Shown piece after piece: positions 1-12,800 of a stretch of DNA of 64,000 nucleotides. The DNA lies in assembly GCA_003427395.1 (NCBI GenBank), contig BFEA01000043.1:393587-457586 (forward strand), in the 5' to 3' direction. This stretch comes from Chara braunii (Eukaryota > Streptophyta > Charophyceae > Charales > Characeae). Within the stretch, counting starts at the first letter, position 1. Each line of letters opens with the position of its first letter. Under the pieces are notes generated by a model that saw only the letters and a program-made list of their open reading frames with translations, searched no databases and was not told where the DNA came from. Both the position numbers and the translations under genes were made by a program.

Positions 1-930
1 GACATGCAGTCCAGCAAGCACACACACACACAGACTTAGCAGGCGGGGAACTCAGTAGGGCATTCAGTCTATGAGCAAAACTCAGAAATCAGCTGTGTGT
101 TTCAGTCCGTGTTTGGACGGGTTATCACACATTCACCTCCATTTTCAAACGAATCTTTCAAATCTCTTAGTACAACCATCCCCTCATTGCTTTTAATCTT
201 TGATTTGCCGTACACGAGTCTGATTAGTCTCCAAGGAGTAAGCCATCGCCTTCCTCCATGGCTCCTAATTTTCGTCGGGCGTTGTTTCCATTTCAACTGG
301 TTGAGTACATTCATCAAATAAAACAACACGTCGTTAGTATCATCACATGAAAAGGAAATCGGTGACCATGTATGGTGTGAGTTCCCATTGGTCTTAATTT
401 TTGTTCTTGTCCTGCGAGGTCGCTGCCTTTTGTTGGCTTTTCTACAGTTAAGTCCCAGGTTCTCGTGTTCAGCTAGGGTGAGGAGATAGATGTAGAAAAG
501 TAGGGTTTTCAGATGCAGAGTGCAGACAGGATCAAATAGTGAAAGGTAGGATGGTGAGAAGTCGAAGGTTTCGGGGGTTCCAGGGAAGGAAAGGACATAC
601 TAGAGTCAGGAGCGAGCGGTCGCTCGTAAGCTAAACCGGGTAAAGATCCAAGGATAACTCCGGGTTGAATTGTGAGGGCCCCGGCCTTGACCTGTTAAGA
701 AAAAGAAAACTAAGCTGCTCAAAAGCACATACAAGGACCAGAAACTATAGATCAGCCCCCAAGGGCACCCAAAATGAGGGTCAAACGGTCTGGGGGCCTC
801 TGTCTGATCCAAGCCTGAGGTCTCAGGGCCCGTGTGGGAGGCCCATGCGTGCCACAAGGGCTTTGCCTGAGATTTGGTGATTTCTTTCTTTTTAACTTTT
901 GAGTTCACCGACCCCCGTCAATCATTCCAA
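1..930. other. Unassigned sequence
   Basis: No gene, repeat family or RNA is recognised here. A short CA run lies near position 20-33. The small open frames in this stretch lack family motifs and look like chance frames. The segment ends where a U6 snRNA-like sequence begins. Confidence 0.4.
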
Positions 931-938
931 CACCAAAT

Positions 939-1020
939 TGTCCTTCGGGACATCCGTTAAATTTTGAACGATACCGAGAAGATCAGCATGGCCCCTGCAT
1001 ACACAAGAAAAAAAATAAAA
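939..1020 (+). pseudogene. U6 snRNA retropseudogene, 5' part, plus strand
   Basis: Positions 939-998 match the 5' two thirds of U6 spliceosomal RNA: the 5' hairpin (TCCTTCGGGA), the ACATCCG segment, GAACGATAC, then the AGCATGGCCCCTGC block that follows the ACAGAGA region. The ACAGAGA box itself is changed (ACCGAGAAGATCAGC against ACAGAGAAGATTAGC). The match stops at about 998 and an A-rich stretch follows (1008-1020), the form of a 3'-truncated retrocopy. I saw no plant snRNA upstream element or TATA box at the usual spacing, so it is probably not expressed. Confidence 0.75.
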
Positions 1021-1180
1021 TTGTGCAGTGTCACAGGATGAGATTTGGTGATTTCTTATTTGTGAAATTCATGAGATACGGGGTCTAGTTCCCAGCAGAT
1101 GGAGCTCCCCTCCAATAAACTGGTGGGGAAAAAAAAAAGCATAATGTGAAAAACAGCATGCAAACAGGGACAACGAGGTC

Positions 1181-1182
1181 TC

Positions 1183-1213
<31 letters not shown>

Positions 1214-1240
1214 AGAAGAAGAAGAAGAAGAAGAAAAAAA
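1181..1240. repeat. CAG then AAG microsatellite
   Basis: A run of CAG trinucleotides passes directly into AAG trinucleotides and an A tract. Short frames of poly-Gln, poly-Lys or poly-Phe type through it are artefacts of the repeat. Confidence 0.9.
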
Positions 1241-1809
1241 ATCCATTCTGGCTACCTTTCAGCACAAAAACTCAAAGAAAGACAATGCAAATCAATGCAA
1301 CTGAAGCTGGAAGTCCGGGCGCTCCTCCTCCCCAGCGCTCCACACAGTGCTTCTCCTCCAAGCGCTCCAACAGCGTGATGCCCAAACTTGCATGCAGCAA
1401 ATGAGACACAGCAACTCGCTCTTCCCAGAGATATAACGGGCAACTTGCCCTTTAGGCGGTGAATTCCAGGCCGCTCGGCCTCCCAAGGCACCGGTGCCTC
1501 CTCCGTATCGGAGGGAAACATCATTGCAGACCTGATATCCACCGCTACAGGCCCTCGACTCTACACTACCGGACTGCTACTCTTAACGGCACTAACTTTT
1601 CGTCTTCTTCTGCTCAGCCTACCGCTACTCAAGTACTACTGGTACTACCTACCACTACTTGAGTGTGCCCTAAGCTACCCCTTCGGCTACTTGAGTGTTT
1701 TTTCCCGGTGCAACCCTCAAAGTCACGGCCACAGGTAAGTACCGGCCCCGGGGGACTCCCAAACAAACAAGTGCCCTGGTGGACCACAAACACACTCAGG
1801 CAGATGCGC

Positions 1810-1877
1810 ACTCAAACAGGCACACGCACATGCACACACACGCACACACACACACTGACACGCACACGCACACGCAC

Positions 1878-1908
<31 letters not shown>

Positions 1909-2108
1909 TTCACACACACACGCACACGCACATGCACACGCACACGCACATGCGCACGCACACACACATGCACACGCACACGCACATCCTCCTCCTCCTC
2001 CTCCTCCTCCTCCTCCTCCTCCNCCNCCTCCTCCTCCTCCTNCTTCTTCTTCTTCTTCTTCTTCTTCTTCTTCTTCTTCTTCTTCTTCTTCTTCTTCTTC
2101 TTCTTCGT
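1810..2108. repeat. Compound microsatellite (CA/CACACG, TCC, TTC)
   Basis: Three simple repeats are joined: CA-rich CACACG/CACATG units to about 1987, then CTC triplets, then TTC triplets. Three single unresolved bases (about 2033-2042) mark sequencing or assembly trouble. The several reading frames of 70-230 codons through this block encode only low-complexity peptide and are not genes. Confidence 0.95.
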
Positions 2109-2560
2109 CTGCACCCTGTTCCTGGTCTGCACACTGGTCCTGGTCTGCAGACTCTTCATCCCGATCCTGATTTGCATCCTGGTCTGCAGAATTCACCCCG
2201 ATCCTGGTCTGCCCCCTGATCTGGAGACTCCGCATCCTGGTCCTGGTCTGCACCCAGGTCGGCACCCTGTGCACTGCTCCTGGTCTGCACCCAGGTCGGC
2301 ACCCTGTGCACTGCTCCTGGTCTGCAGACTCTCCATCCTGACCCAGCTCTGCCCCTAGTCTGTTCTGGTCTTGAGACTGTGCACCTTGGTCCTGGTCTGC
2401 AGACTGTCACCCTGGTCCTGGTCTGCAGACTCTCCACTCTGGTCCTGGTCTGCACCCTTATCCTGGTCTGCAAAGTCTGCGCAATGGTCCTGGTCTGCAG
2501 CTTGGTTCGGCTTCTTGTTCAGGCCTGCACCCTATTCCTGGTCTGTGCCAGGATTTATGT
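2109..2560. repeat. Minisatellite with TCCTGGTCTGCA core and variable spacers
   Basis: About fifteen copies of a core close to TCCTGGTCTGCA are separated by spacers of different length. One 37-bp spacer-plus-core unit is repeated exactly at about 2249-2325. Spacer length changes shift the reading frame between copies, so this is a DNA repeat and not a protein repeat. Confidence 0.8.
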
Positions 2561-2769
2561 CTGCACACTATGAACTCCCAGTGATCGAAGACTCTTTTCT
2601 GAGATCCAAAATAGTTGAATTGGTTGTTGGGAATGCGGATCAAAAAGTTTGAAAAACACGTGAGCGCCGTGAGGAGATTTGCTATATCAATATGCAGGGG
2701 CGAATACTACTCGCAACTTCAATGGATGCCTTGAAGCCCACAAATCCTTCAAAAAAAAAAAAAAGAAAG

Positions 2770-2844
2770 TTTTTTTTAGGGGCCAATGGGCCATGCTAAT
2801 CTTCTCTGTATCATTCCAATTTTAACGAATGTCCCCAAGGACAG
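2770..2844 (-). pseudogene. U6 snRNA retropseudogene, 5' part, minus strand
   Basis: The minus strand of 2788-2844 reads as the 5' half of U6: the CTTGGGGACAT hairpin region, AAAATTGGAATGATACAGAGAAGATTAGCATGG, then it breaks off. The ACAGAGA box is intact. A plus-strand T run (2770-2777) gives a short minus-strand poly(A). The 9-bp word CACAAATCC occurs on both sides (2739-2747 and 2845-2853), a possible target-site duplication. This is the form of a LINE-mobilised, 3'-truncated snRNA copy. Confidence 0.8.
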
Positions 2845-3021
2845 CACAAATCCGACATTTATGGAATGACTTTTTTTTTTTCTGTTTGTTTTCTTCTTGG
2901 GACAACAAGCTGCTGTCTTTGCTCCATTCTTCTTCCCCCTTCTTCTTCTTCCGAGTCTTCTTCTTCTTCTTTTCCTTCGCCGTCTTCTTCTTCTCCTCCT
3001 CCTTCGTCTTCATCTTTTAAT

Positions 3022-3120
3022 GACCAGTTCTTAATCTGTGAATGTCATCCTTGTGCAGAGGCCATGTTATTCTTCTGATCTGTATTCTTCTTATTTTAAT
3101 GGCTGTGATGTCCCAAAGGA
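3022..3120 (-). pseudogene. U6 snRNA pseudogene, near full length, diverged
   Basis: The minus strand aligns with nearly all of U6, from the 5' hairpin (about 3110-3120) through a damaged ACAGAGA region, the GCATGG.CTCTGCACAAGGATGACA block and the 3' GAACTGGTC end near 3022. Many substitutions, including in the catalytic box, make it a pseudogene. A pyrimidine-rich block lies on its 3' side (2920-3018). It lies about 180 bp from the preceding U6 copy. Confidence 0.7.
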
Positions 3121-3842
3121 TGAGGATACATTTCTTTCGAGAGAGGAGCAGCCGCATAGATTCTTTGGCTGCTACGTGGCGCATATCCGGATGGTAGACG
3201 CCTGTAACTGTTTTGAACCACCAGTGGACAGCCCATCCATTTGGAAAATTCTTTCCAGTTAAACCACCAGCTCACGTGAGCCTAAGTTGATGAAGCTACC
3301 TTCCAAGGCTTGCGAGCCTGACACTGCGCGTTTTCAAAGTGACCTGCTGCATTCACTACCGGCCCAAGCCCAAATTTAAGAGCCCTTTTCTGCCTCGGGT
3401 GAGCTGGCGGCTTAAGGCGGGACTGCGGAAAGGCTTGGTGTCTGCTTTGGAAAAAGTCGGAGGCGCCAGGCAAATCGTGTGTGACAACAGGTCGGATTGC
3501 TCATGGCCAGGTGAAAGTCCATGTTGAAAACAAGGCTTAGGTCCACTGGCGGTTTGATAAACTGATCAAGCATTCAAACCCTGCTGGATACAGTGAATTG
3601 TAGGGGCTACGACCTATTACAAAAAGATTTGGCTCTCCCACTTTTGGTCCGTTCCTTGCTCGGAAGATGATCAAACTGACCCAACCCATGTGGCTGAGTG
3701 GTATACACATGTAACTGATAGTAAACAGATCATGAACAATTGCAGGCAGGATCCGAGCGATACAATGATGTTAGAGGCTACTGCCTTTTAAAAGCCGAAC
3801 AAAACAAAAACGTTTGTTGAAGTGTTCCGCTCTACCAACCTG
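3121..3842. other. Upstream region of the dynein gene
   Basis: This is the sequence between the last U6 copy and the first dynein ATG, so it should hold the promoter and 5' UTR. I see one CACGTG word (about 3273) but no confident TATA box or transcription start. An in-frame TAA at 3789-3791 closes the dynein frame upstream. A tRNA-like fragment occupies about 3686-3745. Confidence 0.4.
3686..3745 (+). repeat. Diverged tRNA-like repeat fragment
   Basis: The sequence contains TGGCTGAGTGGT, a good match to a tRNA box A of Ser/Leu type, followed by GTAAACAGATCATGA. The same two blocks occur in the repeat copies at about 62.93 and 63.12 kb, which also carry a box-B-like word. Here box B is degraded. 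It is probably an old copy of the same tRNA-derived family. Confidence 0.5.
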
Positions 3843-6800
3843 ATGGAGGGTGCACCGGCTGGTGTGCCCACGCCTGCAGCACTGGTCTCCCCGGTAGACA
3901 CGGACGAACCAGGACCCAATGATGTCCTTCCTGCAATCACTCAAGATCCCTCTGTTCCTGGCGCTGCCGCCACTGACCCTTCAACTGTTCCAAGTGCTGG
4001 TATCGACCCAGGTGCCCCTGGTAACCCAGGTGCTGATGCTAGTAGGACATCCTTGTCAGAGCCAGGTGAACCTAAGGTACCCCAGCCATCTGGTGCAGAA
4101 GATGCGACTGCCTTGGATGCCGCTGAGGGTGATGAAGTCAGTACTCCCCCACCACCAGAAGACCCAGTGGAAACGGCTCTGCGACAGTGTGTCGAGTGGG
4201 TGAAAAGCAGAATCTTCATGATAGCAAAACCTGACCTGTGGAATGAGTCAGAGCATGGCCCCGTTGCAAGGGATTTCTTGACAAGCACGGAGCATGGCAC
4301 ATTGTTTGTGTATGTGGAATCGTCTACCTCCTCCACATCGACTTCGACGTCGACTTCGACTTTGGCTTCGACTTTGACTTCGACTTTGGCTTCGACTTTG
4401 ACTTCGACTTCGACTTCGACTTCGACTTTGACTTTGACTTCGACTTCGACTTTGACTTCGACTTCGACTTCGACTTCGACGTTGCGCTGTCAGAAAGGTC
4501 CACCTCCCTCCGGGCCCAAAGAGGTGTTATTCTTCATCCGGGACCCTCACAGAGCTGTGACCATCGACAACGTGGATGGTCTTGTGAACTGTGCCACCAT
4601 TAAAGGCCACCCCCTCGACAGCATGCAGCGCTTCATGCAGGGTGTTTTTGTGCCAGAGGTTGTGAACAACCAAGCTTGGCCAGATAACGCCAAGAAGGAG
4701 TTTATGGGTCAGCTGCATCGGTTCATGGCGAGCCTGACGGAGTGTACGTATCATGTGAAAGGGAAAACTGTGCTGTACATCCCTCAGGAGGACCTCGAGA
4801 GCATGACGGAATCAAGGTTAAAGAAGGACAAGGATCTTGTCCAACGTCTTGAGTCGGCACTGATCCACTGGACCAGACAAATCAAAGAGGTGGTGAATAA
4901 CCAAGATAATGCGGAGCTTGGAGAAGAGGCAGGGCCGCTTGCGGAAATTGAGTTTTGGCGCAGTCGAAGCGTGGACCTTAGTGGGATTCGGGAACAGCTC
5001 AACGATCCCAGCATCGGCCGGATAGTGGGGATTTTGGAGAAGGCCAAATCTTCCTACTTGGCACCATTTTTGAATCTCTCCAACTTGATTCAGAGAGAAG
5101 CTATGGCTGCTGAGGACAACCTCAAATTCCTGTCCATATTTGAAGAACCTTGTCAAGCGTTGGCCGTGGCAGAGCCCAAGGTTATTCCGAACGTCCTTGT
5201 GAAAATACTGCATTGCATTAGACTGATTTGGAACATAAGCCAGTTCTACAACACTCCAGAAAGGATCACAGGGCTTCTGCGAAAGGTGAGCAACGAGATC
5301 ATCAGCCGTTGTCGTGCCAAAATTTCCGTGAAGGAGATCTTTGATGGTGATGTGGAGAGGTGTCGAGAGGCCCTACGGGAGAGTATGAAGGCTGGTGAGG
5401 CTTGGAAACGAGCTTACAAAATGACAGCTGATCAGGTTGCATCTTTTGCCTCTTCGTCGTCTACTGCTGGCCCTGGCCGAGGATCCATCTCCACCACCGC
5501 AGCAACCCTCAAAAACATAACCAACATCGCTGCACCTGGTCATCCAACGAATGTTCTGGAAACCAGCAACCCATCTGCAACCCCAAATGTTGGCACGCAA
5601 AATGGGAACAAACCGCGGCCAGGAGCAGCAGCAGGAGGGGGAGGAGATCCAGCAGTAGGGGGCCGAGCAGTGGGCCCCGTCGACTCAAGCTACGATGATG
5701 CGCAAAACCGAGCAGGGAGTGGAAGCAAAAGTGGTGCACAAGCGGGTGTGAAATCCGGTCCAGGGAGTGTGCCTTCACTTAGACTATGGGATTTTGATAC
5801 GAGCAGTGTGTTTGCTCACATTGATGCCTTTGTCCAACGGTGTCGAGATCTTCTCGAGGTCTGCGACTCCCAAGAGCAATTTGCTCTAAAAAAGGACCTG
5901 CCATGCTTTGGTGGAACGCGGGGCCCGGAGATCACAAAGAGCCTCTCAGATATCCAAGCTGCATTTCAACGGCTAGCATTCGGGCTTCAGAATTTGAGCT
6001 ACAGCATTCTTGACGTCAAGAGCACGATGTGGCATGATGACTACACGCGGTTCAAGAATGGGGTAAAGGATCTAGAGGTGATGATGCAAAACGTGATAAC
6101 ACTGGCATTCGAGTCGGTGGCGAACGTTGCGAACAGCCTTGAGCTGTTGGATGCCTTCCAATCGATGGCCTACAGGGAGACCATAAAGAGGTGCCTTGAG
6201 AAGGTCACTGCGGACGTGCTAACCACATTTCTGGGTGAGCTGAATGGGGCAAAGAAGCATTTTGATCAGATGCGACGAAAGCCGGTCATCAATTCTACGT
6301 TTCCAAAAGGTGCTGGGGGAGCTTTGTGGGCCCAGGGTTTACGGCTTAGAATCGACAGACCTATGAACTGGTTGAATAGCTGCCTCGGTTTCCTACCTCA
6401 CGTGGCGGAGCTCGATGAGTTGCAGCTGCAGCATGTTCAGATAACTTCCGCCATCGAACAGTACATTAGGAATCAGCATGTCGAATGGTTTACCTCCATT
6501 GAGCAGTCTATGCCCAAGCTCTTGGAGAACAGCCTCATGGTGCTCGACCATGACGGGACCTTGGCCGTTAACTTCGATAGGCAACTGCTGTCCCTCTTTC
6601 ATGAGGCCCACTACTGGGAGCGGCTTGGTTTCGAGATCCCTGTTTTGGCCGTCGAGATCTGTGCACACAAAGAGAAGTTAAGGGTCATGCAAGAACATGT
6701 TCTGATGGTTGCCCGCGATTACAACAAGATACTGCGTTCTCTTGAACCAGCAGAGAGACAACTGTTCTCTGACAGAATCAGGTACTTGGATAAGAAGATC

Positions 6801-9800
6801 CATCCAGGGCTTCACAGGCTTAACTGGGTTTCGAGCAAGCACCATTTGGACTATTTTGTGAAGGAGGCGCGGAAGTTCTGCCGGGAAGTTCAAGGGACCG
6901 TCTCCGACTTCAAGATGGCTCATGAGAAGGTCCTTGGCATATGCAAGCGCCTAGGTGGGACTCTGCTTATAATCATGGAAAAGAAGAAGGTTTATGAAAC
7001 CTGGGAGTTTGAAGAAAAGCAGGCAGAGCATCGAGAGGTGGTCAGATCAAAGTTTGATCAAGCATACTCAGAGCTCAAGAAGACAATGGAAGGGGCATAC
7101 GAAATTTTCGCTTTTGACGGAGATGATGTGCAAAGGGAATGGGCCAGATACTCGACGAAGATTGACCGAAAAATGGAGGATGCACTGCGTCAGACGGTAA
7201 AGAAATCCTTGCAAGAGTTATCGCGTGCACTGAATGGCGATGCAAGGACAGAAGTTATTCCCATCTTCAACACGGGCGTTATACTCGACAAGGAAACAAA
7301 CCGTGTGGAGTTAAAGCCGTCAGTGAGGGAGCTAGTGGGAATGATGAAGACAGTCTGCAGCGAGCTCATCACCGTTGTGAAGGCCATGCCTCGATTGGTG
7401 GAGGCACCCAGACCTCCTCGATCAGCTCCCGCAGATCTGATGCTTCCAGAACTTCTTACAATCACTTACTCCTCATTGCTAGAAGAAGAACCAGAAGGAG
7501 GAGTTCCAAACATGGTAGAGTCAGGGTCCGGCGGGCCACCAAAGGGCCCAACTAACTTACCCACCTACTACGAAATGATATCTGCAGACGAAGACTCCTC
7601 TGTGAAAATGATTACCACTATTACCAGCGGCATATCTGGCCTCTTGGAAAAAGTGCAACAGTTCCTATACTACTGGGAGAAGAAATACAAGCACATTTGG
7701 GACCAAGACAAGGAAGCGTACATTAGACGGTACGAGAGGGCAAAGAAGACGCTGTCCGCATTCGAGGGTGACATCATGAAGTATAAGGAGCTTCAAGAGG
7801 AGATCGAGGCCGAGGACACGAGCACCAACATGCGGTTCTTAAGGATCGACTGTGGACCTTTGAAGCAAGCCATCTGGGCACATTGTGAAGCATGGGTGTC
7901 CAAGTTCACGACGCTGCTCAACACCCTTGCCAAAACGGAGCTCGAGTCGATAAAGAGCTACATTAGCAGCAATACACAACATATGCAGTCAGCTGTGCTC
8001 AACCTCGACATGCTAGCGGATGCCGTAAATCTCTGGAAACGGCTCAAGCAGGAGCAGCCAACGATCGAAGCGCGGTTGGAGCCCCTTGACGAGAAGTACA
8101 AAACTTTGGAAGCATTCGAGGTGCCTGTTCCCGAGCAGGAACAGGAAATGCTCTCTGGTCTTTCGGCTGAGTGGGCAGCATTCACAGTATTACTGAGCAC
8201 GAGAGAGAAGGAGCTCGAAGCAGCAAAAGAGAACTTCCGAGAGAAACTTATAAAACTGGTGGATACATTTGTCAAGGAGGTCGCAGAGCAGCGACAAGAT
8301 TTCCTGGCCCGCATGCCACTTACTTCGGAGACGAGCACGGAGGCAGCGCTCGCTTTTGTTGCCGAGGAGCGGACAAAGCTGGATGCAAATCGGAAAAAGG
8401 AGCAGGATCTGAACCAGGGGCTAAACATATTCGACATGGCGCAGCCAGGATATAAAGAATCGATCGCAACGGCCAAGGATTTGGACTTGCTGGAGGCAAT
8501 GTGGCAGTTGAAGAAAGATTGGGAGAATGCATACGATGGATGGAAAGGAGGCCTCTTCCGCAACCTGCAAGTAGCGGATATGGAGTCCGTTGCCCAGCAG
8601 CTTTCGAAGCGTGTGACGAAGCTTGGAAGGGATGTGAAAGCCTGGGCTGTCTGGTCAGATATGCGTGATAATCTGGACGCATTCAAGCGGACACTGCCCT
8701 TGGTAATCGATCTTCGTAACCCAGCCATGAGACCCCGTCATTGGGTACAGCTACAGGAGCACATGGGGACCACATTCGATCCGAACAGCGACGAGTTCAC
8801 ACTGGCCAAAGTGACGGAGCTGAGGTTCGACAAGTATGCAGAGGCTATCGGTGACTTGAGTGCCAATGCAAGTAAGGAGCTGGCCATAGAGCTGAGCATT
8901 GAGACTCTCGGAGAGACGTGGAAAGAACTAACGCTCGACATGGTCCCCTATAAAGAGACTCACAAGGGAGTTTATAAGCTGCGTAGCACAGATGAAATAT
9001 TTGCAGCATTGGAGGACAACACAGTTACCCTTTCAACGATCAAGGCAAGCAGATACTACACAGTCTTTGAGAAAGACATTAATCATTGGGAGCAAAGCCT
9101 CTCGTTGGTGTCAGAAATGATCGAAGTTGTTCTTCAGGTGCAAAGACAGTGGATGTACTTGGAGAACATATTCATTGGCTCCGAGGACATACGGAAGCAA
9201 TTGCCTGCGGAGTCTACCATGTTCGATTCCGTGAATGCGAGTTTCATAGCCTCTATGAACACCCTATATGAGAGCAAGAACGTGATCAAGGGAACGCATG
9301 TGCCAGGGTTGCTTGACACATTCCTCGAAATGGAATCGAAACTGGAGAAGATACAGAAATCGCTGGAGAATTACCTTGAGAAGAAACGACAACAGTTCCC
9401 TAGGTTCTACTTCCTGTCGAGCGACGACCTGCTGGAGATTCTAGGCCAGGCGAGAGATCCGTTGAATGTGCAGCCGCATCTGAAGAAATGCTTTGAGGGT
9501 ATCAAGAAGCTGGAAATGCACATCCCCGGAGAAGGGCGTAAGCATTATGAATCGACGGGGATTTTCTCTGCGGACGGGGAATACCTGCCTTTCGGCGCAT
9601 CGGTGTTGACAGAGGGGAGGCCTGAGGAATGGCTGAACAAGGTGGAGGCAGCAATGTTTTCAACAACCAAGCGGCACCTGCTTAAGACGCTGGAGGAGAG
9701 TAAGGGCATGAAAAAGGAGAAGTGGTTGAAGGACTACCCTGGCCAGTGCGTCATTACCGCAGGGCAAATTATCTGGACAAACGAGTGCGAGCGTGCCTTG

Positions 9801-12800
9801 TTTGTCCCCGAAACTTCCAAAACTGCTTTGAGAAAACTCAAGAAGAGATGGATTAGCTACCTCAACAAACTTACCGCAGTAACAAGGTCTCGTTTGTCCA
9901 AGATCGATCGACTGAAAACGGTCGCGCTTATCACAATCGAGGTACACGCAAGGGACGTGATTGACAAGCTTGCGAAGTCGGGCTGCAAGAGTGTCAACGA
10001 CTTTGAGTGGAGCAGCCAGCTCCGCTTCTACTGGGATCGTGAAGCGGGGGAATGTATCATCAAACAGGTGCTCTCTGTCTTCTGGTATGGATATGAATAC
10101 CAAGGCAACAATGGGAGGCTGGTGATTACCCCGCTGACGGATCGTTGCTACATGACCCTTGGTGCGGCCATGTTCACTCGGCGAGGTGGGAACCCGCTGG
10201 GACCGGCTGGGACTGGCAAGACCGAAACTGTGAAAGACTTTGGGAAGGCCCTTGCCAGATACGTGATTGTCTTCAACTGCTCCGATGGAGTGGACTACCA
10301 AATGACGGGCAAAATGTTCTCAGGCCTGGCACAGACCGGCGCTTGGGCTTGCTTCGACGAGTTTAATCGGATTGAAGTGGAGGTTTTGTCTGTGGTTGCA
10401 TCGCAGATCGCGGCTGTGATGTCTGCCATCAAGAGTGGTGCACAGCGGTTCATCTTTGAAGGCCAAGATATCCGTCTGAACCCCGCATGTGCTATTTTCG
10501 TTACGATGAATCCGGGGTATGCGGGGAGATCGGAACTTCCGGACAATCTGAAAGCGCTGCTGCGGCCGGTGTCCATGATGGTGCCAGACTTTGTGCTGAT
10601 TGCGGAGATAATGTTATTTAGTGAGGGTTTCCAAGGAGCCAAGGTGTTGTCGAAGAAGATGATAGCCATCATGGAGCTGTCACAGCAGCAACTCTCCAAG
10701 CAAGACCATTATGATTACGGTCTGCGATCCTTTGTCATTCCCATAGCAAGAGCTGCCGGGGTGATGAAGAGGGCGGATGCAGACCAACCGGAGGAAGTGA
10801 TCCTTTATCGCGCGATGAGGGACTTGATTATGCCCAAGCTAGTTTTTGGCGATATGCCGCTTTTCACTGCCCTGCTGTCGGATCTGTTCCCTGGTGTCGA
10901 GATACCGGTGGCTGAGAGTGGATCTCTGCAGAAGGCCATAGAGGAGGAGCTGTCGGGGTCGGGACTTCAGGTGGTCCCACCATTTGTAATGAAGATCATT
11001 CAAATTTTCGATTGCAAGGTTGCAAGACACGGGAACATGATCGTTGGCAAAACAGGTGCTGGGAAATCTGAGGGATGGAAGACCCTGTCTAAGGCTATGG
11101 CTCGTCTGAAGAAAGAGGGTGTCGAGGACTTCGAGCGTGTCCACGTTTATCCTATCAATCCCCTGTCTCTTTCCGTCGATGAGCTTTATGGCTCTTTTGA
11201 CGAGGCTACCCACGAGTGGACGGATGGTGTTCTGGCACGAATCATGCGAACGACGTGCAAGGACGAGAGCCCTGACCAGAAGTGGATCTTGTTCGATGGG
11301 CCAGTCGACACGTTTTGGATTGAATCCATGAACAGCCTCCTTGACGACAACAAAATTTTGACTCTCCTAAGTGGAGAAAGAATCTCCATGCCTTCTCAGG
11401 TTTCCCTTCTCTTCGAGGTTGAAGACTTGTCCCAGGCATCACCAGCCACCGTTAGTCGCGCAGGGATGATTTATATGAACGTCGAAAGCTTGGGTCCATG
11501 GCCTTACTTACGGTCTTGGTTGAGAAACAAGGCTGCGGCTGGAGCCGACCAACTTCTGATCGAGACCATAGGAAAGATGGCGGAGAAGTACATCGATGCT
11601 ACCCAGGAATTCAGGCGCCGGGAGTGCCAAGAGCTTGTGAGAGTCGACGACCTAAATGCCGTCATCTCCTTTTGCACGTTATTCGACTCCTTGTGCACTC
11701 TGGAAAATGGAGTGAATCCCGCCGACCCAGATACATATGTGGCAATGATGGAGTTGACCTTCTTATTCAGCTTGATATGGTCTTTGTGTGCCAGTGCTGG
11801 AGAGGAAGGGAGGAAAAAGATGGACATGTTCCTGAGGGAACAAGATACCAGGTACCCACCCACGGAGACCGTCTACGAGTACTTTGTGGATCCCAAGAAG
11901 AAAGCCTGGGCACCTTGGGAGGAGAAGATATCAGGAGGGTACAAGCCTGCACCCGATGTTCCCTTTTTCAAAATTCGGGTGCCAACAATCGACACAGTGA
12001 GGGCGAAGTTCGTGGTAAGGGCCCTTGTGCTGTCCAACAGGCACACCTTGGTGGTTGGTAATGTTGGCGTGGGAAAGACCATAATCGCCCAGAGCGTTCT
12101 CTATTCCCTGCCGGAAGGAAGGTCCAGAATGATCATCAACTTCAGTGCACAGACAAGTGCACAGTCTTTGCAGGAAACGATCGAGGGAAAACTGGAGAAG
12201 CGAACCAAGGGAGTTTTCGCTCCGACGGGAGGAAAGCGACTTGTGTGCTTCATTGATGACATGAATATGCCAAGGAAGAGCCAGTTTGGTTTCATGCCGC
12301 CGTTGGAACTTCTGAAATTTTGGGTAGATAACGGGTTCTGGTACGACAGGCAGAAGCAGGAGGTAAAACATGTCAAAGATATGCAGTTGCTGGCAGCCAT
12401 GGCCCCTCCTGGGGGAGGGAGGAACCAATTCAGCATGAGAATACAAGCTTGCTTTAGCCTTATCAACGTGGCCAATCCGAGTGAGACGCAGCTGAAGAGG
12501 ATCTTTGGGACCATGCTGAATGCCAAGCTGGTGGACTTCGATGATGAGATCAAGCCTCTGGGAGATGCATTAACGCAGGCGTGCATAGATGTGTACAGGA
12601 CAGTCTCTGTGGAGCTGCTGCCCACACCAAGCAAGAGCCATTACGTTTTCAATATGAGGGATCTGGGGAAGGTTGTGCAGGGAATATTGCAGGCAACACG
12701 GGGTTTCTACGACAGCAAGGAGTCTATGCTTCAACTGCTGTGCCACGAGTGCTTTCGCATATTTGGCGATCGCATGTGGGACAAGGCAGACAGAGCATGG

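Noticed and set aside
1663-2358. Long frames through the CA/TCC/TTC repeats
   Set aside because: They encode only simple-repeat peptides and persist because trinucleotide and hexanucleotide repeats lack stops.
3822-3842. GTG codon at 3822 as start of the dynein
   Set aside because: A nuclear eukaryotic gene should use ATG. The first ATG in frame is at 3843 and begins the Pro-rich N terminus; nothing conserved lies before it.
7958-8728. 256-codon minus-strand frame inside the dynein gene
   Set aside because: It is Ser/Arg-rich with no motif, as expected for the antisense of a conserved coding sequence.
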